From Pseudomonadota bacterium (lineage in GTDB: Bacteria > Pseudomonadota > Gammaproteobacteria > Burkholderiales > Rhodocyclaceae): 64,000 nt of DNA. Below are positions 52,864 through 63,973 of the stretch, one piece after another. Position 1 is the first letter of the stretch. Each line of letters starts with the position of its first letter. Made by a program: the position numbers and the translations under genes. The stretch spans positions 84,561 through 148,560 of the forward strand of contig JAFEDI010000068.1 in assembly GCA_018241725.1 (NCBI GenBank). Direction: 5' to 3'. The notes below the pieces were generated by a model. That model was not told where the DNA came from. It was given only the letters and a program-made list of their open reading frames with translations, and searched no databases.

Positions 52864-53274
52864 TCAGATCTCGAACCAGCCCGGCAAGGCGCGGCGGTAG
52901 CGGCGGACCTCGACGAGGGTCGTCGGCACCAGGTCGGTGACGATCTGCCACAGGTGTTCGCGGCCCTGTCGCGGCGAACCGACTGCAGCGATGTTGAGGG
53001 TCTCCCAGGCATGCCAATCGACGCGCTCCATCTCATCTTTATCTACTTCCGGCATGTCACGGGCGCTGACGCGCATCACCTCCAGGCACTCGACGATCTT
53101 CTCGTGCAGGGACGGCGAGGCAAACAGGGACTCCCGGTCCCGCCCGGCGGCGCAGCGGATGATCGCCACGCCGGCATCATGCAGGTTTCCGAGCAGCGCG
53201 CTACGCAACACGGCATTGCCAACCTGGAGGGGCGTTGCCGCGCTGGCGCGGCGGGGAACGGGAGAATTGCTCAT
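52864..53274 (-). CDS. Hypothetical protein downstream of metX
   Basis: The product has 136 residues. Conserved-looking phrases: VGNAVLRSALLGNLHDAGVA, KIVECLEVMRVSARDMPEVD and HLWQIVTDLVPTTLVEVRRY. No signal peptide, membrane helix or known motif. It lies 51 bases after metX in the same direction and before a terminator, so it may belong to the met operon. Family not recognised. Confidence 0.55.
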   Translation of the reverse strand: MSNSPVPRRASAATPLQVGNAVLRSALLGNLHDAGVAIIRCAAGRDRESLFASPSLHEKIVECLEVMRVSARDMPEVDKDEMERVDWHAWETLNIAAVGSPRQGREHLWQIVTDLVPTTLVEVRRYRRALPGWFEI

Positions 53275-53325
53275 GTCGATCTTTCCAGTGATACAGCCGG
53301 ACCAGCCGGGGCCCGCATTTTCGTC

Positions 53326-55799
<2,474 letters not shown>

Positions 55800-55841
55800 T
55801 CAGTCTGTATCGGTCTGTTGTTGTTTCGCATGCTGGCCCGC

Positions 55842-57191
55842 TCAGGCCCACACCCCGCTGCGGCGGTCCTCGACGCGCTTGGCCTTGTGGGTGGCACGGG
55901 GCAAGGTATCGGGCGGCAGGATATTCACCACCGCGCTGACACCTGTGATCGACTTGAGCTGGCGCGCGAAGTGATGGGCCAGGTCCTCGTTGCTGCCAGT
56001 GAATGCGGCACTGCGCTCCAGTTCCACGGTGAGCCGGTCCAGGTGGTTCTCCCGCTCGACGATCAGCCGGTATTCGCCAGTCAGGTTGTGATCGCGGCGG
56101 GCGATGGCCTCCACGTCGCTGGGGAAAAGATTGGCGCCCTTGATGATCAGCATGTCGTCCAGGCGCCCATGCACGCCCTGCAGACGGATCGACGTACGGC
56201 CGCAGTCGCAGGGCTCGGACGTGAAGGACACAATGTCGCCGGTGCGGAAGCGCACCATCGGGCGGGCGCTCTTCTTCAGCGTGGTCAGCACCAGTTCGCC
56301 GCGGCCGCCCTCTTCCACCGGCTCGTTGGTCTCCGGGTGCAGCACCTCGACGAGGATGTGGTCCTCCGCCCAGTGCAGGCCATCCTTCTCCTCGCACATG
56401 CCGGCGCAGGAGCCGAAGATGTCCGACAGCCCGTAGTAGTCATAGACCGAGGCCCCCCACAGGTCCTCGATGCGCTGGCGGGTTTCAGGGATCGAGCCGC
56501 CGGGCTCGCCGGCCACGAAGATGCGCCGCACGGCGAGGTCCTTGCGCAGGTCGATGCCTTCCTTGATCGCCGTCTCGCCCAGGTACCAGGCGTAGGACGG
56601 CGTGGTCCAGATGGCCGTCACCTGGAACTGGCGCAGGATGGCCAGCAGGCGCTCGGACGGCACGGTGCCGGCGTGGATCGACAGGGCGCCGAGCTTCTGC
56701 GCGCCGAGCACGCAGGGACCGCCGACAAACAGGGAGAAGTTCAGGGAGTGGGCGTAGCGGTCTTCAGGACGCAGCCCGGATGACCAGAACTGGCGCGCCT
56801 CGTAGTCGATCCACGCGTCGAAGTCGGTGGCGCTGAAGGGCGACGCCGTCGGTACACCGGTCGAACCGCTCGACGCGGAGATGTAGACGATGTCCCGCTC
56901 CGGCACCGCCACCAGGTCACCGAAGGGCGGCAGCGCCAGCTGGCGTTCCCGCAGGGTCTGCTTGTTGATGAAGGGAAAGCGGCGGATGTCATCGAGGCTG
57001 CGCACCTCTTCCGGGTGTACGCCGACCGCGTCGAAGCTGGCCCGGTAGAACGGGGAGTTGTAATAGGCGTGGTGCAGGTGCTTCTGCAGCAGCTGCAGCT
57101 TCAGGGCATCCCAGTCGGCGCGGGACTGGGTTTCAAGGGCTTCGTCCCAGTAGGGGCGATGGTTTTGGGCGAGCGCGGAGAGCCGGGACAT
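55842..57191 (-). CDS. Phenylacetate-CoA ligase-like AMP-forming enzyme
   Basis: The product has 449 residues. The start MSRLSALAQNHRPYW matches the family start. AMP-binding motif SASSGSTGVPTASPFSATDF, then DYYGLSDIFGSCAGMCEEKD, and the C-terminal hinge VHGRLDDMLIIKGANLFPSD are of the PaaK type. No phenylacetate degradation genes lie near. The real substrate could be another arylacetate or benzoate. It follows the peptide synthetase gene by 71 bases in the same direction. Confidence 0.85.
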   Translation of the reverse strand: MSRLSALAQNHRPYWDEALETQSRADWDALKLQLLQKHLHHAYYNSPFYRASFDAVGVHPEEVRSLDDIRRFPFINKQTLRERQLALPPFGDLVAVPERDIVYISASSGSTGVPTASPFSATDFDAWIDYEARQFWSSGLRPEDRYAHSLNFSLFVGGPCVLGAQKLGALSIHAGTVPSERLLAILRQFQVTAIWTTPSYAWYLGETAIKEGIDLRKDLAVRRIFVAGEPGGSIPETRQRIEDLWGASVYDYYGLSDIFGSCAGMCEEKDGLHWAEDHILVEVLHPETNEPVEEGGRGELVLTTLKKSARPMVRFRTGDIVSFTSEPCDCGRTSIRLQGVHGRLDDMLIIKGANLFPSDVEAIARRDHNLTGEYRLIVERENHLDRLTVELERSAAFTGSNEDLAHHFARQLKSITGVSAVVNILPPDTLPRATHKAKRVEDRRSGVWA

Positions 57192-57262
57192 GATACGGAC
57201 CAACGAAATACGCGAAGGCCCGACTCTAGTCCCACCCCTCCGGGAGCCCAACCAAGCAATTC

Positions 57263-60200
57263 TTATGAGCTTTGCAGCTTCATGCCGAATAGCTTTTCAG
57301 ACGCAGTACCGAAATCGCCCGGTTTTCGGCCCTGCCAGGGCTGGGCCGGCGAACCACTCCAGGCCGTCTGGGCCGGCAGGCTCTCGCCCTTCATGACCAG
57401 GGTCAGCGGCCCCAGCCGGACACCGTCGCCGATCCGCGTGTCGTAGAGCACAGTGCCACGTACTCCAACCGTGACCTGCGCACCGATATCGATGCGGCCG
57501 ATCTTCATGATGCGATCTTCGAACAGGTGGGTCTGCGGCCCGGACCAGGCGTTCAGCTCGGCCTGATCGCCGATGGTCACGCAGTCGAACTCGGTGATGT
57601 CGGTGGTATCCATATAGACGCCGTGCCCGGTGCGCACACCAAGCAGGCGCAGGACCACCGGCAGCATCGGCGTGCCGCGCAAGTATTCGAGGAAATTGGG
57701 CACGGCGATGGATTCATAGACGCTGGTGACCGCCTCGCTGACCCACACGAAGGGCGTCCACATGGGTATCGCCCGCGGCCGGTAACGGCCGATCAGCAGC
57801 CACTTGAGCACCACCACCAGCAGGAATCCGCCGATGCCGTAGCAGATGCCCGCCAGCGTCAGCTGCCAGGACAGCTTGAACCAGTTCTCGTCGGCGGCGG
57901 CCGGCATGGCGGCCAGCACGATCACGTAGCCGACGCCGATGATCAGGGACAGCGGAATCAGGATGCGCGCCGCCTCGACGATGCCGCGCCCGATGCGGCG
58001 CCAGATGGACGGACGGAAGGTCAGCGAATCCGGAAAGCCCATCACCTCCTCGCGGGACGGCAGCTCCAGCGCCGGCGAGCCAAGCCAGGTCTGGCCGGAG
58101 GCCATCCTCTCGGTGGAGGGCGCCTTCGACTGTACGCCGAGCAGCACGCCGGGCGGCAACGTGGTGCCGTCGGGCACGTAGGCGCCATTGCCGACGAAGC
58201 TGCGCTGGCCGATCACCGTGTTGTCCACCGACATCCAGCCGGCGTCGATCTTCTCGTCGCCAAGCATCACCGCATCGGCGATAAAGGCTTCGTCGCCAAG
58301 GGTCAGCATGTCCGGCACGATGCCCATCGCGGTGGAAATCTCCGCATCGCGGCCGATCTTGGCGCCGAGCAGGCGATACCACACTGGTGCGTAAATCGTC
58401 GCATAGACCCCGTGCAGCACGTTGAGGCTGGCCACCTGGATCTGGTTGGCCAGCCATTTACGGCAATACACGTTGCTGTGCACCGGCCAGGTGCCCGGTA
58501 GCAGGCGCGGCAGCACCAACCAGCGGATGGCGGCGGCGATCAATGCGGTGCCGATGACCAGCACACTGCTGGCCGGCAGCGCCAGCACCGCATACCGCAT
58601 GACCGCCCACAGATAGCTGTGGGCACCGGCGGCCGACGGATCGAAGGCGCCATCATCGAGCGCATCTATCAGCACGAAAGTCGGGAAGATCGGCAGGAAG
58701 AACAGCAAAGCGGTCAGCGCAGCCCCCAGGCCGAAGAAAACCGCCTCCAGCTTCCGGCGCAAGGCACTGACCGGGGGCCGAACCAGCCTTTCCTTATCCG
58801 TCAGGTGGCGCACGTAACGGGCCGGCGAACCGTCCCAGACTTCCCGCTCGCCGATCCGCCCCCCCCGCGGCAAGGCCGCCAGGCCTTCGATGCGGCCATG
58901 GGGCGCGATCGCCGTATCGTCCTCCAGCACCACGTAGGAACCAACGTTGCTCTCGGCCCCGATGTCGATGGCGCCGACGATCAGCTCCCCACCCTCAACG
59001 CGCACGTTCTCCAGGTTGACCTGCGAGCCGATGCTGGCACCGTCGCCGACGGACAGCAGCCACGGCTGGCGAATCGTCACCGAGCCGATCACCACGTCCT
59101 CGCCGATACGCGCGCCCAGGGCCCGCAGATAGCCGCAATACAGGGAAGAGCCGGACAGCAGATAGGCTGGCGCGGTCTGTTGCAGACGGTCGGCCAGCCA
59201 CCAGCGGAAATAGGTCGCACCCCACAGCGGATAGCGCCCCGGACGGATGCCGACCAGCAGGATCCGGCTACCGATCACCGCCACACCGAAGGTGACGAGA
59301 TAAGTACCGAGGAACACCAGCATCGACGCCCCCATCGCACGCCACACGCTGTCCCCCGGATCACCGGTGAAAAAGTGGTAGGTGAAGAACGGCGCCAGCC
59401 AGTTGAGGATGTGCAAGCCGATCATGAACGGCAGCGTCACCGCCTGTGCGAGACCGCAGAGGAAGCGCCGCAGCGGCGGCACCTGTACGAAGGGGCGCGA
59501 GGTGACCGCCGAGTGGCGGCGGGCGCCCTCCTCCATCGCCGCCGCGATATCCTCGACACGGCGCTGGCAATACACGTCGCGCACCGTCATGCCAGCGAAA
59601 CGTGGATCCGCGCGCAGCGCCGATACCAGGCGTGCAGCAAGCAGCGAGTGGCCACCAAGGTCGTTGAAGAAGTCGCTGTCCCGGCGGATCGAGAGCCCCG
59701 GGAAGAAACGGGCCAGACCCGCGAACAGCGCAACTTCCGCCTCGGTGACCGGCTCGTCCGACTCGGCAGCCGTAGTTGGCGCACTCATCGGCATCGCGCG
59801 CAGGGCCTTGCGGTCGATCTTGCCCGAGGTCAGGCGCGGGATCGTCTCGATCAGCTCGAAGTGGCTCGGCACCATGTAGGACGGCAGGGTCTCGCGCAGA
59901 TGAGCGCGCAAGCCGGCCACGTCCAGCCGCCCGCTTTCCGCCGCCATGATGTAGGCGACCAGCTGTTCGAGCTCGCCGACCGGCTTGAGCACCACCGCCG
60001 CCGTCGCATTGACGAGCCGACGGGTCAGCGCCGCCTCGATCTCGCCCAGCTCGACGCGGAAACCACGCACCTTGACCTGGTCGTCGGCCCGCCCCAGGCA
60101 CTCGACCCGGCCCTCCCCGTCGATTCGGGCCAGGTCACCGGTGCGGTACAGGCTCGCCTCATGGGGATGTTCCGCCCACGGATTGGTGCGGAATTTCTCG

Positions 60201-61282
60201 CTGGTCAGCTCGGGCCTGCCCAGATAGCCGGCGGCAACCCCCGGTCCGAAGATGCACAGCTCGCCGGTTTCCCCGGCGGGCAGCAGCTTCATGTCGGCAT
60301 CGACGACGAGCAGGCCGTAGTTGGGCAGCGGGCGACCGATGGTCACCGCCTCGCCCGGCGTCAGCGCAGTGATGCTGGCCGAGACTGTGGCCTCCGTCGG
60401 GCCATAGGTGTTGAAAACCTGCCGCGACGGCGTCGCCCAGCGGTCGGCCACAGACTGCGGGCAGGCCTCACCACCCAGGTTGATGAGCCGCAGGCCGGGC
60501 ACATCGGTCGCGAAAAGCGCCAGCAGCGTCGGCACCGCGTGCAGCACGGTGATGCCGTGCTCCTGCAGCGCCTTGGGCAAGGCATCCGGATCGGCAGTGA
60601 TCTCCTGCGGCGCGATCCACAGGCTGGCGCCGACCAGATAGGCGATCCAGATCTCTTCGAAGGACATGTCGAAGGCAACCGAGAAACCCTGGTAGATCCG
60701 GTCGTCACCACGAATGCCGAGCACCTCGTTCTCGCTGCGCAGGAAATGGCAGATCGCCCGCTGGCTGATCGGCACGCCCTTCGGGACGCCCGTCGAACCC
60801 GAGGTGTAGATCACGTAGGCTGGATCGTCCGGGCTCGCACCGCTTCGGCGACGCAGGGGCGGCACGGCATCGCGCAACAGTTCCGTCGGCGACCACGCCG
60901 GACATTCGATCGCGGGGCGCTCCCGCTGCGTGATCAGCCCTGCACCCTGCGCATCCTTCAGGCACACCGCAACGCGTTCAGCCGGCGCATCCGCGTCGAA
61001 GGGCAGCCAGGCGGCGCCGGTCTTGGCGATGGCCAGCTGGGCCACCAGCAAGTCAATGCCTCTGGGTAGCCACAGGCCAACGATGTCGCCGGGCTTCACG
61101 CCGGCCTCGATGAGGTGATGCGCCATCAGGTCCGCACGCGCGTCGAGCACACGGTAGGACAGGCACTCCGCCCCCCAGATCAGGGCCGGATGTTCGGGAT
61201 AGCGACGCGCGGTCGCCTCGAAAAGGTCCGCCAGGGTTTCTTCAGCGAGGAAATCCGGTCGGAGGGGGCCTTTGACAATCAT
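57263..61282 (-). CDS. Single-module nonribosomal peptide synthetase with membrane/hexapeptide C-terminus
   Basis: The product has 1339 residues. Adenylation domain about 20-500: TSGSTGVPKG (160-169), FDMSFEEIW, NTYGPTEATV, YRTGDLARI and the A10 Lys (LTSGKIDRKAL, K488). Carrier domain 515-575 with the phosphopantetheine Ser in DLGGHSLLA (S546). Then, instead of a condensation or thioesterase domain, hydrophobic segments alternate with three left-handed beta-helix (hexapeptide acyltransferase-like) regions (around 730-820, 980-1080 and 1230-1310). This is the layout of the Pls-type terminal domain known from the epsilon-poly-lysine synthetase group. My reading of the pocket residues is D-M-E-H-N-G-T-V-S-K; the acidic third position hints at a basic amino acid (tentative). 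Confidence 0.85.
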   Translation of the reverse strand: MIVKGPLRPDFLAEETLADLFEATARRYPEHPALIWGAECLSYRVLDARADLMAHHLIEAGVKPGDIVGLWLPRGIDLLVAQLAIAKTGAAWLPFDADAPAERVAVCLKDAQGAGLITQRERPAIECPAWSPTELLRDAVPPLRRRSGASPDDPAYVIYTSGSTGVPKGVPISQRAICHFLRSENEVLGIRGDDRIYQGFSVAFDMSFEEIWIAYLVGASLWIAPQEITADPDALPKALQEHGITVLHAVPTLLALFATDVPGLRLINLGGEACPQSVADRWATPSRQVFNTYGPTEATVSASITALTPGEAVTIGRPLPNYGLLVVDADMKLLPAGETGELCIFGPGVAAGYLGRPELTSEKFRTNPWAEHPHEASLYRTGDLARIDGEGRVECLGRADDQVKVRGFRVELGEIEAALTRRLVNATAAVVLKPVGELEQLVAYIMAAESGRLDVAGLRAHLRETLPSYMVPSHFELIETIPRLTSGKIDRKALRAMPMSAPTTAAESDEPVTEAEVALFAGLARFFPGLSIRRDSDFFNDLGGHSLLAARLVSALRADPRFAGMTVRDVYCQRRVEDIAAAMEEGARRHSAVTSRPFVQVPPLRRFLCGLAQAVTLPFMIGLHILNWLAPFFTYHFFTGDPGDSVWRAMGASMLVFLGTYLVTFGVAVIGSRILLVGIRPGRYPLWGATYFRWWLADRLQQTAPAYLLSGSSLYCGYLRALGARIGEDVVIGSVTIRQPWLLSVGDGASIGSQVNLENVRVEGGELIVGAIDIGAESNVGSYVVLEDDTAIAPHGRIEGLAALPRGGRIGEREVWDGSPARYVRHLTDKERLVRPPVSALRRKLEAVFFGLGAALTALLFFLPIFPTFVLIDALDDGAFDPSAAGAHSYLWAVMRYAVLALPASSVLVIGTALIAAAIRWLVLPRLLPGTWPVHSNVYCRKWLANQIQVASLNVLHGVYATIYAPVWYRLLGAKIGRDAEISTAMGIVPDMLTLGDEAFIADAVMLGDEKIDAGWMSVDNTVIGQRSFVGNGAYVPDGTTLPPGVLLGVQSKAPSTERMASGQTWLGSPALELPSREEVMGFPDSLTFRPSIWRRIGRGIVEAARILIPLSLIIGVGYVIVLAAMPAAADENWFKLSWQLTLAGICYGIGGFLLVVVLKWLLIGRYRPRAIPMWTPFVWVSEAVTSVYESIAVPNFLEYLRGTPMLPVVLRLLGVRTGHGVYMDTTDITEFDCVTIGDQAELNAWSGPQTHLFEDRIMKIGRIDIGAQVTVGVRGTVLYDTRIGDGVRLGPLTLVMKGESLPAQTAWSGSPAQPWQGRKPGDFGTASEKLFGMKLQSS

Positions 61283-61454
61283 CGGAGATCAGCAGAGTCG
61301 GTCATCCCCTGCCCACATTCCGCAAGACGGGCGTGGCGACACGCAGTGGAAGCACCCAGGCTCCGACTGCGGCAGGGAATCACGGGATGTGGATACGGCG
61401 GGCGACGTGCCGGAAAAATCGACAGGAGCTTATAGCAGAGCCCCCTTGCAGCTG

Positions 61455-61471
61455 ACTGACCGGAGGTCAGT
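61455..61471. promoter_or_regulatory. 7-bp inverted repeat upstream of the peptide synthetase
   Basis: ACTGACC, GGA, GGTCAGT is a perfect dyad about 170 bases before the synthetase start. Its form fits a dimeric regulator site. Other than this and the hairpins below, 61283-61553 shows no gene. Confidence 0.4.
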
Positions 61472-61553
61472 GCAGACAGTAACAGGAGCGAACAGCGGGA
61501 AGCAGGCATCGATACCATCGCCGGTAAGCCGTATTTGCCGATTTCGGCAGTGA

Positions 61554-61629
61554 AAATGAAAATGGAGCAAAGTCGATTTTGACTTTGCTCCATTTTCATT
61601 TGAGTGCAAACAAACTTTCTATTTGCACT
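61554..61629 (-). terminator. Two tandem hairpins after tRNA-Pro
   Basis: Read on the minus strand after the tRNA, AGTGCAAA pairs with TTTGCACT (61629-61622 and 61610-61603). Then comes a perfect 21-bp stem (61601-61581 with 61574-61554) with a six-base loop, ending in an ATTTTCATTT tail. It probably ends the tRNA transcript. The perfect 21-bp dyad is longer than a terminator needs. Confidence 0.7.
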
Positions 61630-61637
61630 TGAATTGG

Positions 61638-61714
61638 TGGTCGGGGAAAGAGGATTCGAACCTCCGGCCCCTGCGTCCCGAACGCAGTGCTCTACCAGGC
61701 TGAGCTATTCCCCG
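61638..61714 (-). tRNA. tRNA-Pro (anticodon CGG)
   Basis: The transcript is 77 nt with encoded CCA (61640-61638). Acceptor stem CGGGGAA pairs with TTCCCCG. Anticodon stem CTGCG/CGCAG encloses loop TTCGGGA, giving anticodon CGG for proline codon CCG. The TTCGAAT T-loop and the AGCTCAGCCTGG D-arm are standard. The 5' end faces the integrase gene 85 bases away. Confidence 0.95.
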
Positions 61715-61799
61715 ACTTCTTGACATTCAATGGCTTACAAGGCTTTCAACTCGTCCTTGCAAGGAGCTTGTCCATCTTCTGTCCAGAAGGGGGCGGATT

Positions 61800-62789
61800 A
61801 TGGCATCAATTCGACAAAGAGGCCAGCGCTGGCAGGCCAGAATCACAAGGAACGGTGAAGCGCCTGTAGCCCGGTCGTTCAGTACCAAGGGCGACGCTGA
61901 ACGCTGGGCTCGCATGGTAGAGCGTGAAATGGACGTAGGCGCCTGGAAGCCAAAGGACCAGTCATCGACAACGACACTCGGCAACCTACTTGCCCGATAC
62001 AGGGAGCACATCACCCCGTTGCACAAGGGCTCCGCCGTTGAGGCTATCCGGCTCCAAGCGATGGAACGGAGCCCGCTGGCATCACTCACCCTACAGGCCT
62101 GCACGCCCGCCAAGGTTGCCGAGTACCGGGACCTGCGCCTGCAAGCCGTGTCAGGGCCTTCCGTCCTGCGAGAGTTGCAAATCCTGTCCGCCGTGTGGAA
62201 CCACGCCGTCCGTGAATGGAGCGTGCAGGCGCCCAATCCAGTGGCTGCCATACGCAAGCCCGCCCCAAGTCGCGGGCGGACTCGGGTCCTGGACCAGGGC
62301 GAGACAGACCGCCTGTTCGAAGCCCTGAGCGAAACCCGAAATCCTTGGATCTCCCCGCTGGTGAGACTTGCCCTTGCTACGGCGATGCGGCGCAGTGAGC
62401 TATTAGCACTGACCTGGCCCCAAGTCGATTTGCAGCGGCGTACTGCTTTCGTGGCCGAAGCCAAGAACGGCCACTCCCGTCATGTGCCGTTGAGCCCTGC
62501 CGCACTGGAGGTGCTGGCGGCCCTGCCCCGCTCCCCCGATGCTCGGGTATTTCCAACTACAACACTCGCTTTACGCAGGTGCTTCGAGCGGGCGCGGGAG
62601 CGGGCCGGTCTGCGTGACCTGCATTTTCATGATTTGCGGCACTGCGCCACGACCCGCTTGGCGCAGTCCTTGTCGAACACCCTCGAGCTTGGCGCAGTCA
62701 CGGGCCACCGTGATCAGCGAATGCTTGCCCGGTACTACCACGCTTCCCCCGAAGCCCTCGCCGCCAAGTTGGCCGGGCAGTCCGCCTAA
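61800..62789 (+). CDS. Tyrosine recombinase / integrase
   Basis: The product has 329 residues. N-terminal arm-binding start MASIRQRGQRWQARITRNGE, SAM-like core-binding domain (about 55-145), catalytic domain with R197 (ATAMRRSELL), K222, H277-x-x-R280 (HFHDLRH), H303 (TGHRDQ) and Tyr312 (ARYYHA). All catalytic residues are present, so it should be active. Position beside tRNA-Pro marks the left end of an integrated element. Confidence 0.93.
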   Translation: MASIRQRGQRWQARITRNGEAPVARSFSTKGDAERWARMVEREMDVGAWKPKDQSSTTTLGNLLARYREHITPLHKGSAVEAIRLQAMERSPLASLTLQACTPAKVAEYRDLRLQAVSGPSVLRELQILSAVWNHAVREWSVQAPNPVAAIRKPAPSRGRTRVLDQGETDRLFEALSETRNPWISPLVRLALATAMRRSELLALTWPQVDLQRRTAFVAEAKNGHSRHVPLSPAALEVLAALPRSPDARVFPTTTLALRRCFERARERAGLRDLHFHDLRHCATTRLAQSLSNTLELGAVTGHRDQRMLARYYHASPEALAAKLAGQSA

Positions 62790-62819
62790 CTCATCACATA
62801 ACAACCTGGAAAATTGAAC

Positions 62820-63320
62820 ATGACACATGCAATCCTCACCCTTGCCCACGCCCTCGCCCTGTCTGCTGGCCTTACCCCGCAGGAAGCGGAACAGGTAGCC
62901 CGCTGGCAAGAACATCACGAACTGATCGAACCGCTTGGCATCGACGCGGACGCCTTCCAGCGCGCTCTTGAGTTCGGGGACGAAATCCTGCCCGAGGACG
63001 TCCGCACGATCCTTATCGCGGGCCTGGTCGAAGCCTTGCACGTGGTCTGGTCTGAGGGCGCCCTGCCCCAGCGTGGGCGAGCCGACTGGCTACTGCGTCG
63101 TATCGGTGTGGAGGGGTCGCCCTTTCGGACCGTCTCCCGGCTGTTCGGCGTGAGCCGGGCAACGATGGCTAAGGCCCTGGACGTGACGGAGTGGCAGGTT
63201 AGAAAACTCTGCCGCCCAGACTGGGTTGATGTTGTGCAAGACGACCACGACGAGGCGCTGGAGCGGCTAGGCATGCTGCTGGCTCAGCGGCTTGAGGACG
63301 TCGAGCGCAAGGCGGCGTAG
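62820..63320 (+). CDS. Hypothetical element protein
   Basis: The product has 166 residues from the ATG at 62820, 30 bases after the integrase. Helical and acidic, with a possible helix-turn-helix segment (RTVSRLFGVSRATMAKALDV, then TEWQVRKLCRP). It may be a DNA-binding control protein of the element. Family not recognised. Confidence 0.65.
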   Translation: MTHAILTLAHALALSAGLTPQEAEQVARWQEHHELIEPLGIDADAFQRALEFGDEILPEDVRTILIAGLVEALHVVWSEGALPQRGRADWLLRRIGVEGSPFRTVSRLFGVSRATMAKALDVTEWQVRKLCRPDWVDVVQDDHDEALERLGMLLAQRLEDVERKAA

Positions 63321-63337
63321 CGCTGCCGGCGCATCAG

Positions 63338-63362
63338 GGGCAGGCGTCGAGCCTGCCCTTTT
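63338..63362 (+). terminator. Rho-independent terminator
   Basis: GGGCAGGC (63338-63345), five-base loop, GCCTGCCC (63351-63358), then TTTT and a T-rich tail. It ends the integrase-hypothetical unit. Confidence 0.85.
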
Positions 63363-63437
63363 CATTTTCTGGAGCCAATTCGTTGCCACCTCGGCTAACG
63401 GCCATTAGGCTTGGTCCATCGAAACCAGGAAGCCCAA

Positions 63438-63623
63438 ATGAATAATGACGAAGTCACATATCAGGAATTGTCGGCGCTGACAGGCCGATCTATCGGTGCG
63501 CTCAGGGTTGCTCTACACAAACAACGGCTTCCCTTGAAAGCTGAATGGCGCGAAGGGCGCCGCGTCTTTGATCGAAAGGAGGTTGAAGCCTGGATTGCCC
63601 AAGAACGCAGCAAGACGAACTGA
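63438..63623 (+). CDS. Small excisionase-like helix-turn-helix protein
   Basis: The product has 61 residues. TYQELSALTGRSIGALRVAL, then HKQRLPLKAEWREGRRVFDR and KEVEAWIAQE give the winged MerR/Xis-like fold used by AlpA and excisionases. Ribosome site AGGAAG. Encoded near the integrase, it may direct excision or regulate the element. Confidence 0.75.
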   Translation: MNNDEVTYQELSALTGRSIGALRVALHKQRLPLKAEWREGRRVFDRKEVEAWIAQERSKTN

Positions 63624-63652
63624 CCTAAACCATCACCGCAGGAGTGCCAACC

Positions 63653-63793
63653 ATGAACACGTCGTCCCCGCTTCCCCGCCCTACCCCTTTAGAAAGGCAG
63701 CTATGCAATACCGCAAGACCGCCCGTGCTCGATTTGACATCGACACCGACCAACGCCAAGACCTTTCCCTCATACGGAGCCGCGCAGAACTGA
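63653..63793 (+). CDS. Possible 46-codon ORF overlapping the next gene
   Basis: ATG 63653 has a strong site (AGGAG, eight bases upstream) and opens 46 codons (start MNTSSPLPRPTPL) in another frame over the following gene. Pro/Thr-rich and unlike a folded protein. It may only serve to couple translation to the gene at 63703. Confidence 0.3.
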   Translation: MNTSSPLPRPTPLERQLCNTARPPVLDLTSTPTNAKTFPSYGAAQN

Positions 63794-63945
63794 TACGCGA
63801 CCATATAGCCGCATTAAACCGGCTGGAGGTGAAGCAAGCAGCAGAAGGGAACGCAGAAGTGATACGCCCCTTGGATGAGGCGCTGAAAGAACTTGAAGAC
63901 TTTTTAAGCAGCATTAGCGGCGAGGCGGCCAGGCCAAACCACTAA
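63703..63945 (+). CDS. Hypothetical small helical protein
   Basis: The product has 80 residues: FDIDTDQRQDLSLIRSRAEL, then EALKELEDFLSSISG. Mostly charged helix. AAAGG lies before the ATG. It follows the excisionase-like gene and probably belongs to the element. Family not recognised. Confidence 0.6.
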   Translation: MQYRKTARARFDIDTDQRQDLSLIRSRAELIRDHIAALNRLEVKQAAEGNAEVIRPLDEALKELEDFLSSISGEAARPNH

Positions 63946-63955
63946 ATAACAAGAT

Positions 63956-63973
63956 GCCCGGCCAAGGCCGGGC
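63956..63973. terminator. GC hairpin after the last gene
   Basis: GCCCGGCC, AA, GGCCGGGC, 11 bases after the stop codon. No T run follows. Confidence 0.45.

Noticed and set aside
58619-61069. 816-codon plus-strand frame opposite the peptide synthetase
   Set aside because: Antisense of a gene with complete adenylation and carrier motifs; product has no recognisable domain.
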